Assembly: GCA_018666235.1 (NCBI GenBank)
Contig: JABJAB010000037.1
Coordinates: 1 to 10,891, forward strand
Length of the DNA: 10,891 bases
Direction of reading: 5' to 3'
Source: Ilumatobacter sp.
GTDB taxonomy: Bacteria; Actinomycetota; Acidimicrobiia; Acidimicrobiales; Ilumatobacteraceae
The translations under genes and the position numbers were made by a program. A model generated the notes under the pieces. The model saw only the letters and a program-made list of their open reading frames with translations, had not been told where the DNA came from and did no database searches. Below are positions 7,029-10,891 of this stretch, piece after piece (position 1 is the first letter of the stretch; every line of letters starts with the position of its first letter).

Positions 7029-7763
7029 CTAACTCGCAGTGGAGAGCTGATGGATCGACGGTGCACCCTCCGCCTCAACGCCAGCCATCTCAACGTTATC
7101 CGCCTCAGCGTGATGCAACTCGGGCACCGGGAACTCCATTGTTCGGCAGCGCTGACCGGGGAGCCGACGTCCCGCTGCGGTGACCTCGACAACACGCTGC
7201 TCCAGCCGACCCCATCCAGCTCCAACACCGGTCCAGACCTGACGGCCAGTGTCGATCACGCCGTCACATGCCAGCGGTCCGGGGTCGCCGACGACCATCA
7301 TCACGACACCGCGCTGCTGCAATCGTGTGACCACCTTGCGCAGCGTTGACGGCCGAACCTCACTCGGCACTCGAGTGACCAACACTTCGAAGCCATCAGC
7401 TGCTGCTGCAACAACATCGGCCCACACGCCTGCATCCTGAGTGTCGATCGCCACGACGCGCTCGAGCGCAATGCCCAATTCACTCGCGGCATCAAGCCCC
7501 AGCGTCGGCACGTCAATCACCGCCATCCATCCCCCCGCTTCGATGGCGGCAGCGACGAGCCGCAGCATGACCGTGGTGGCCGCCGGGCCCGTGGACGACA
7601 ACGTCCGGCCACGTACCAGCCCTCCTTCGGCAAAAAGTTCGGCACAGTCGGCCGGCGTGGGCAGCGTCCGCTCGAACGCCATCGATACCGGGGCCACTCG
7701 ATCACCGAGCGCCGTGAGCACCTCGCTCAACGCAGGAGCGGTCAGCGCAGAAGAAATCGTCAT
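7029..7763 (-). CDS. imuA': ImuA' mutasome accessory protein, RecA-like
   Basis: This is a 244-aa RecA-fold protein that acts with ImuB and DnaE2 in SOS mutagenesis. The identification rests on the RecA-like core, its position directly before imuB, and the LexA box. The Walker A position reads GRTLSSTGPAATT (about residues 52-64) without the P-loop Lys, so classical ATP binding is doubtful. The region AVIDVPTLGLDAASELGIALERVVAIDT and the later VVMMVVGDPGPLACDGVID resemble the RecA/ImuA core strands. An upstream in-frame start at 7799 is rejected because it would place the LexA box and promoter inside the coding region. ATG 7763 gives MTISSALTAP and lies 12 bp after the box. The C-terminus (EGAPSIHQLSTAS) runs to within 4 bp of imuB. 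Confidence 0.87.
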   Translation of the reverse strand: MTISSALTAPALSEVLTALGDRVAPVSMAFERTLPTPADCAELFAEGGLVRGRTLSSTGPAATTVMLRLVAAAIEAGGWMAVIDVPTLGLDAASELGIALERVVAIDTQDAGVWADVVAAAADGFEVLVTRVPSEVRPSTLRKVVTRLQQRGVVMMVVGDPGPLACDGVIDTGRQVWTGVGAGWGRLEQRVVEVTAAGRRLPGQRCRTMEFPVPELHHAEADNVEMAGVEAEGAPSIHQLSTAS

Positions 7764-7769
7764 TGCAGC

Positions 7770-7799
7770 ACTGTATCGAACAAACGTTCGAGACAGCAA
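7770..7799 (-). promoter_or_regulatory. Predicted SOS promoter of imuA'-imuB, leaderless
   Basis: On the minus strand, TTGCTG (7799-7794) is followed by GATACA (7777-7772, 16-bp spacer) or the overlapping TACAGT (7775-7770, 18-bp spacer). The second option places the transcription start exactly on the A of ATG 7763. There is no Shine-Dalgarno sequence. The LexA box fills the spacer, as at dnaE2. The hexamers were read by eye. Confidence 0.5.
7776..7791. promoter_or_regulatory. LexA (SOS) box upstream of imuA'
   Basis: TCGAACAAACGTTCGA has perfect 6-bp arms matching the actinobacterial LexA consensus TCGAAC-N4-GTTCGA. It lies 12 bp before the imuA' ATG, in the 48-bp gap after the B12-binding regulator gene. 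Its core is identical to the dnaE2 box over 17 bp (7773-7789), including the flank GTA. Confidence 0.93.
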
Positions 7800-7811
7800 G
7801 AAGTGATTGAT

Positions 7812-8702
7812 TCAGTCCGCGGCAACCTCATTCTGAACAACACGGTCCTGAACAACACTGTTCTGAACAACACGGCCCTGAGCAGCAAGATGCGCTTCGA
7901 TCAGATCACTCATCTGCTCACTGGTCGTTGCCCAGTCATGCCCACCGAGCGCCACTGCGTGGTCGCGGTCCTGGATCGCCCCGCCGCCGAGCACCACAAG
8001 CAGCTGCGGCGCCGCGGCGCTCACGGCGGCACACATTTCGGCCAGCGCTGCAAGGCTCTCCGGCGACGACGCAGAGAGCCCGATCGCCACTGCGTCAGGC
8101 GTGTCTTGCATGAGACGGACCAGTGACGGCGCTGGCAGATCTGCACCCAGGTCGGTCACCTCCCACCCTTCAAGTCGCAGCAGGTCACTCAGCATCGCCA
8201 ACGGCAATCCATGTTGCTCGCCAGTCGGTGATGCCACGATGACCACCCCGCGCGAGCGCCCACGACGAACGAACTTCGGTCCGATCTGACCAATGATCCG
8301 CATGGCGATGCCGCTGGCGCGGTGTTCGATCGCAATGTCAAGTTCACCAGCGTCCCACCGCTCACCAATCCTGACAAGAGCCGGGGTGAGCACATCGAGA
8401 TAGACCCGGTCGAGTCCCATTCCCGACGCCATTGCCTTTTCGATCACGCCCCATGCGCCCTGGGCATCACCGCCGATCAGACGCGACTCAAGTCGCTCGC
8501 TCCATGGAGCACGATTGCCAGCCGCAACCGGTGAACGATTCGAACCCGCCCGAAAGGCCGCAATCGATGAGCGTTCCACCTTCCAGACACCGCCGCGCTT
8601 GGCCGCATCGAGCAAACCCAGGCGCACGTACCTATACGCGCTCATGTAGTGCACGCCGAGTTCCTCGGCAGCTTCATGGAGGGTCAGGACATCGTCAGCC
8701 AT
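7812..8702 (-). CDS. HTH plus cobalamin-binding regulator, CarH/LitR-like
   Basis: This is a predicted 296-aa B12-binding transcription factor. Residues 5-50 form a helix-turn-helix of the excisionase/MerR-like type (LTLHEAAEELGVHYMSAYRY, then a wing GGVWKVERSSIAAF). Residues 66-145 form a four-helix B12 cap domain with the CarH signature Wx9EH (W116, E126, H127). Residues 150-270 are a Rossmann-like B12-binding domain with GEQHGLPL, where H164 is the likely lower cobalt ligand, followed by GLSAS and VVLGGG. In known CarH proteins this Trp is followed by the His that becomes the upper ligand after light (from memory of Thermus CarH). Here that residue is D117, so photochemistry may differ. 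The tail VVQNSVVQDRVVQNE is repetitive. ATG 8702 is used, with a weak GAAGAA upstream. The gene lies 48 bp before imuA' on the same strand. A plain B12-sensing regulator is the alternative. Confidence 0.86.
   Translation of the reverse strand: MADDVLTLHEAAEELGVHYMSAYRYVRLGLLDAAKRGGVWKVERSSIAAFRAGSNRSPVAAGNRAPWSERLESRLIGGDAQGAWGVIEKAMASGMGLDRVYLDVLTPALVRIGERWDAGELDIAIEHRASGIAMRIIGQIGPKFVRRGRSRGVVIVASPTGEQHGLPLAMLSDLLRLEGWEVTDLGADLPAPSLVRLMQDTPDAVAIGLSASSPESLAALAEMCAAVSAAAPQLLVVLGGGAIQDRDHAVALGGHDWATTSEQMSDLIEAHLAAQGRVVQNSVVQDRVVQNEVAAD
7831..7889 (-). repeat. 15-bp tandem repeat at the 3' end of the B12 regulator gene
   Basis: Four units with a 15-bp period lie at 7831-7845 (TTCTGAACAACACGG), 7846-7860 (two differences), 7861-7875 (identical to the first) and 7876-7889 (degenerate, 14 bp). 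On the minus strand they encode a five-residue motif of the form VVQ[N/D][S/R] at the protein C-terminus. The period is a multiple of three, so changes in copy number would not shift the frame. Confidence 0.85.
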
Positions 8703-8733
8703 ACGTCGCTTCTTCGATCAGCGCGACGATATG

Positions 8734-8764
8734 CCGCACAATCCCACGAGCTGGCACCGTGCGG
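8734..8764. other. Weak inverted repeat in the 102-bp gap between Nfu-like and B12 regulator genes
   Basis: CCGCAC (8734-8739) and GTGCGG (8759-8764) could pair across a 19-nt loop within the gap 8703-8804. No T-run follows on the minus strand, so it is a poor terminator. It could be an operator or chance. No other element in this gap is recognisable. Confidence 0.2.
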
Positions 8765-8804
8765 GGAGATTGGTTCACACGTCAGCAAGGCGCGGACGTC
8801 GACA

Positions 8805-9266
8805 TCAGCCTGATTTGGCGTTCCACTTCTCGCGAGCCGCTTTGCCACGCTGGAGCAGATGCATCGGCACGAGTTGTGCCACGGCACTCAGCGCGTCGTC
8901 GCCACCGCCACCGCTCGGGGCTGCTTCAGCAGCAGCGGGCTCTGCCGGCTGAAGATCGGCTAACGATGGCGGTTCAACGCCGGGCTTCCAGTACGTGTAC
9001 ATGTCACGGACCAGATCGGAAAGCCCGGCCGAGTCAAAGCCCTTTTCGAGGTCAACCGTGATGATGTTCGAGTACACGTGAACGCCAGCGACTTGGCCGG
9101 TCCCAAAGAGACGGCGAGCGAGTTCATCGGATGGCGTGTTGCCATGCGCATCGAGCACCGAGCGGAACCGCTCGTGTCCTTGCCCAGACAGTGTCCGATT
9201 GATCTCGAAACGCACCACGCCAGGCGTGGAACTCGGCTTCTCAGTGACGGCGACCAGCTGACCCAT
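8805..9266 (-). CDS. Nfu/NifU N-terminal-domain-like protein
   Basis: This 153-aa protein has a first half (about residues 16-92: VVRFEINRTLSGQGHERF, then LARRLFGTGQVAGVHVYSNI and ITVDLEKGF) that resembles the Nfu N-terminal domain, an accessory fold in iron-sulfur scaffold proteins. The C-terminal CxxC scaffold domain is absent, and there is no cysteine in the whole protein, so it cannot itself hold a cluster. The second half is Pro/Ala/Glu-rich with a GGGGDD linker and a short helix (LSAVAQLVPMHLLQRGKAAR). ATG 9266 has no clear ribosome binding site. It lies 32 bp after the VWA gene on the same strand. The family assignment is by remembered pattern, and its role here is unknown. Confidence 0.75.
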   Translation of the reverse strand: MGQLVAVTEKPSSTPGVVRFEINRTLSGQGHERFRSVLDAHGNTPSDELARRLFGTGQVAGVHVYSNIITVDLEKGFDSAGLSDLVRDMYTYWKPGVEPPSLADLQPAEPAAAEAAPSGGGGDDALSAVAQLVPMHLLQRGKAAREKWNAKSG

Positions 9267-9298
9267 ACGGGCGAAAACCTACACGTTCAGTGTGCTGA

Positions 9299-10672
9299 TC
9301 AGGCCAGTGCGTCAGCGAGTACCTGTGGGAATTCTGCCGGCGTCGTCGCCATCACGGTCGCTCCCAGTGCCGTGAGCGCCGCTGCCTGCGCGTGATCATG
9401 CGCCGGAGCTCCCTCGTCGCTCAGCGCCAGCAACACCACGACCTGCACGCCTGATGCAACGATCTCAGCAACGCGCCGCTGCATCGTGGCGACGTTGCCG
9501 CCTTCGTACAAGTCGGTGACCAGGAACAACACGCTATGCCGCGGCCGCTCGATCAGCTGCTGGCAGTAGCCAAGCGCATTCGCAATGTCGGTACCCCCAC
9601 CGAGTTGGACACCGAAGAGGACCTCGACCGGATCGTGCAGGAATGCAGTCAGGTCAGTGACGGCGGTATCGAACGCCACAAACCGTGTGCGCAGCGCCGG
9701 CAACTGCGCAAGCACACCGCCGAACAGCGACGCATACACCACGCTGTCGGCCATCGACCCGGACTGATCGACCGCGATCACGACATCCTTGGCGAGACTG
9801 CGCTGACGACGGCCGTGGCCGATCAGACGCTCGGGGACCACCGTGCGATGTTCGGGGAGCCAGTGCTGCAGGTTCGCAGCGATGGTGTGATTCCAGTCGA
9901 TGTCGCCCGGCCGTGGGCGACGGGTTCGTGCCGATCGGGCGAGGGCCCCGCGCACTGCCTGACGCGTCTGGTCGACCAGACGCGCTTCGATGTCGGCAAG
10001 CACCTTCGCGATCACTTGGCGTGCGGTTGCGCGAGTCTCGTCAGGCAACATCGCATTGAGCTCGACGAGCAGCGTCACCATGTGAATGTCGGGCTCGACC
10101 GACTGCAACAGCTCGGGTTCAAGGAGCAGCTGCTTCAAGTCGAGTCGCTCGACCGCGTCGCGCTGCATGATCTGCACCATCGGGGTCGGGAAGTACGTGC
10201 GAATATCGCCGAGCCATCGCACCACACCCGGCTTCGATCGTCCCAACCCACCGGCCCGTTTGCCGCCACGTCGTTTGCCACGCGCACCAGTATTCGAGCT
10301 CGCATCGTCTCGGTCATACAGGGCTCCAAGGGCTGCATCGACTCGTTTGTCGTCACCACCGAGTGCTGGCGCTGACCCCGGAGCACTGCGCGACGTTGGC
10401 TCCTGCGGACCTCGCTGCTGCTCCTCCACGCCCTCCGTACCCCCGGCGCCTTCGCTTTTGCCTTCGCCTTCGCCTTGACCATGACTTTCGCCTTCGCTTG
10501 CACCCAAGCCGGTGGCTCCCGGCGCGTCCTGGCTCTCCCGCTCGTCATCAATTCCTTCGGCCGCAGCGCCGAGCACCAGCCGCCAACGTCGGCGCCGTTC
10601 CGACGCCGAGACCTGCGGAAGCGGCGCCTGCACAACATCCGCACCAGCTGCGCCAGCCGTCGATGAGGTCAT
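9299..10672 (-). CDS. VWA-domain protein of a MoxR/Yeh-type cluster
   Basis: This 457-aa protein has an N-terminal helical segment, a long Gly/Glu/Ser-rich linker (about residues 45-145, including GQGEGEGKSEG), a helical middle region (about 148-285), and a C-terminal von Willebrand A domain (about 295-457). The MIDAS metal site is intact: DQSGS (D302, S304, S306), GGGTDI (T361) and VTDLYEG (D387). Such intracellular VWA proteins usually work with a MoxR-type AAA+ ATPase, resembling E. coli YehP, in complexes of unclear substrate. No ATPase is in the window, so it would be expected further right or elsewhere. The ATG at 10672 overlaps the upstream gene's stop (ATGA), with a good ribosome binding site GAGGTG 5 nt before it. 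There is no signal peptide. Confidence 0.9.
   Translation of the reverse strand: MTSSTAGAAGADVVQAPLPQVSASERRRRWRLVLGAAAEGIDDERESQDAPGATGLGASEGESHGQGEGEGKSEGAGGTEGVEEQQRGPQEPTSRSAPGSAPALGGDDKRVDAALGALYDRDDASSNTGARGKRRGGKRAGGLGRSKPGVVRWLGDIRTYFPTPMVQIMQRDAVERLDLKQLLLEPELLQSVEPDIHMVTLLVELNAMLPDETRATARQVIAKVLADIEARLVDQTRQAVRGALARSARTRRPRPGDIDWNHTIAANLQHWLPEHRTVVPERLIGHGRRQRSLAKDVVIAVDQSGSMADSVVYASLFGGVLAQLPALRTRFVAFDTAVTDLTAFLHDPVEVLFGVQLGGGTDIANALGYCQQLIERPRHSVLFLVTDLYEGGNVATMQRRVAEIVASGVQVVVLLALSDEGAPAHDHAQAAALTALGATVMATTPAEFPQVLADALA
10451..10503 (-). repeat. TTCGCC-type hexamer-rich low-complexity stretch
   Basis: The plus strand shows repeated TTCGCC/TTCGCT hexamers that encode the Gly-Glu-Ser-Lys-rich linker of the VWA protein on the minus strand. 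The units are imperfect. This is probably low-complexity coding sequence and not a functional DNA element. Confidence 0.6.
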
Positions 10673-10891
10673 GCCGGCACCTCGTCGTGCGCAGCAGTCA
10701 CATCTGCCGGGGCGAGACCGAGGAGGTGCCGGACCGTACGGAGCGCCTCAGCGGAGCGAACAGGGTCGACGTCGGTACCGAAGCCGACGTCCCGTGCAGC
10801 CATCTGCCCCATCAGCAACGTCATCATCTGGCGCCGTTCAGCTGCTTCAAATCCACCAAACGTTCGGCGGAGCAAGACGAGCACTGCATCG
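10669..10891 (-). CDS. C-terminus of a DUF5682/YehM-like protein (runs off right edge)
   Basis: The last 73 codons of a larger gene whose start lies beyond the window are visible; the frame stays open to the edge. The visible part begins LVLLRRTFGGFEAAERRQMM and ends in a charged tail (HDEVPA). The LLRRTF...F...ERR pattern resembles, from memory, the C-terminus of DUF5682 proteins, which sit in clusters with MoxR ATPases and VWA proteins. That matches the downstream neighbour, with which it shares a 4-base ATGA overlap implying translational coupling. Function is unknown. Confidence 0.6.
   Translation of the reverse strand, partial: DAVLVLLRRTFGGFEAAERRQMMTLLMGQMAARDVGFGTDVDPVRSAEALRTVRHLLGLAPADVTAAHDEVPA
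10678..10683 (-). promoter_or_regulatory. Ribosome binding site of the VWA gene inside the upstream CDS
   Basis: GAGGTG (minus strand) lies 5 nt before ATG 10672, within the last codons of the DUF5682-like gene. It supports the chosen VWA start and a coupled operon. Confidence 0.65.

Noticed and set aside
7025..7228. Upstream in-frame extension of imuB to 7228
   Set aside because: The extra 68 residues overlap the imuA' coding region and do not look like ImuB. The known N-terminus VWLPDWPV begins right after 7024.
7764..7799. Upstream in-frame start of imuA' at 7799
   Set aside because: It would place the LexA box and predicted promoter inside the coding sequence.
9536..10375. 279-codon plus-strand open frame opposite the VWA gene
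   Set aside because: It is antisense to the MIDAS-containing domain and has no recognisable protein features.
10854..10866. Half LexA-like site CAAACGTTCGG at the right edge
   Set aside because: Only one arm is present and it lies inside the DUF5682-like coding sequence.
1..10891. CRISPR arrays, tRNA/rRNA genes, transposases or integration sites
   Set aside because: No spaced repeats, RNA-gene motifs, terminal inverted repeats or transposase-like proteins were seen.

Overview
This high-GC window has actinobacterial character. The closest fit is a deep-branching actinobacterium such as Acidimicrobiia/Ilumatobacter-like lineages; that is an inference from gene content and was not tested by a search. 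The evidence is an ImuA'/ImuB/DnaE2 mutagenesis set of the actinobacterial type and two SOS boxes of the form TCGAAC-N4-GTTCGA. Almost every gene lies on the minus strand, so the biological reading order runs from the right end to the left end.

Right part (10891 to about 8800, minus strand). The C-terminus of a DUF5682/YehM-like protein overlaps by 4 bases a 457-aa VWA-domain protein with an intact MIDAS motif. These two look like part of a MoxR/VWA-type (Yeh-like) cluster that continues outside the window. A small cysteine-free protein resembling the Nfu N-terminal domain follows.

Middle (8702 to 5387, minus strand). A regulator with an excisionase/MerR-like helix-turn-helix and a cobalamin-binding module carries the CarH/LitR signature Wx9EH and ends in a 15-bp tandem repeat. 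Only 48 bp after its stop codon, imuA' starts behind a perfect-arm LexA box. imuB follows 4 bp after imuA' and carries a probable beta-clamp motif (QLGLWG). It appears to be a non-catalytic Y-family protein.

Between the two halves of the mutasome (5321 to 3806). A single plus-strand gene encodes an OmpR/PhoB-type response regulator whose receiver has lost most of the phosphorylation pocket. It is convergent with imuB and divergent from a Nudix hydrolase gene on the minus strand.

Left part (3781 to 1, minus strand). dnaE2, the error-prone DNA polymerase III alpha subunit, has its own LexA box, whose outer three bases are the stop codon of the Nudix gene. After it comes the start of a Pro/Gly-rich single-pass membrane protein that leaves the window.

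Taken together, this is a complete SOS-inducible translesion mutasome (ImuA'-ImuB-DnaE2) in two separately LexA-controlled units. The units share a 17-bp promoter core placed 11-12 bp before the start codon, an architecture that predicts leaderless transcripts. The most interesting context is the possible B12/light-type regulator directly upstream of imuA'-imuB, together with the atypical response regulator and the Nudix hydrolase embedded between imuB and dnaE2.
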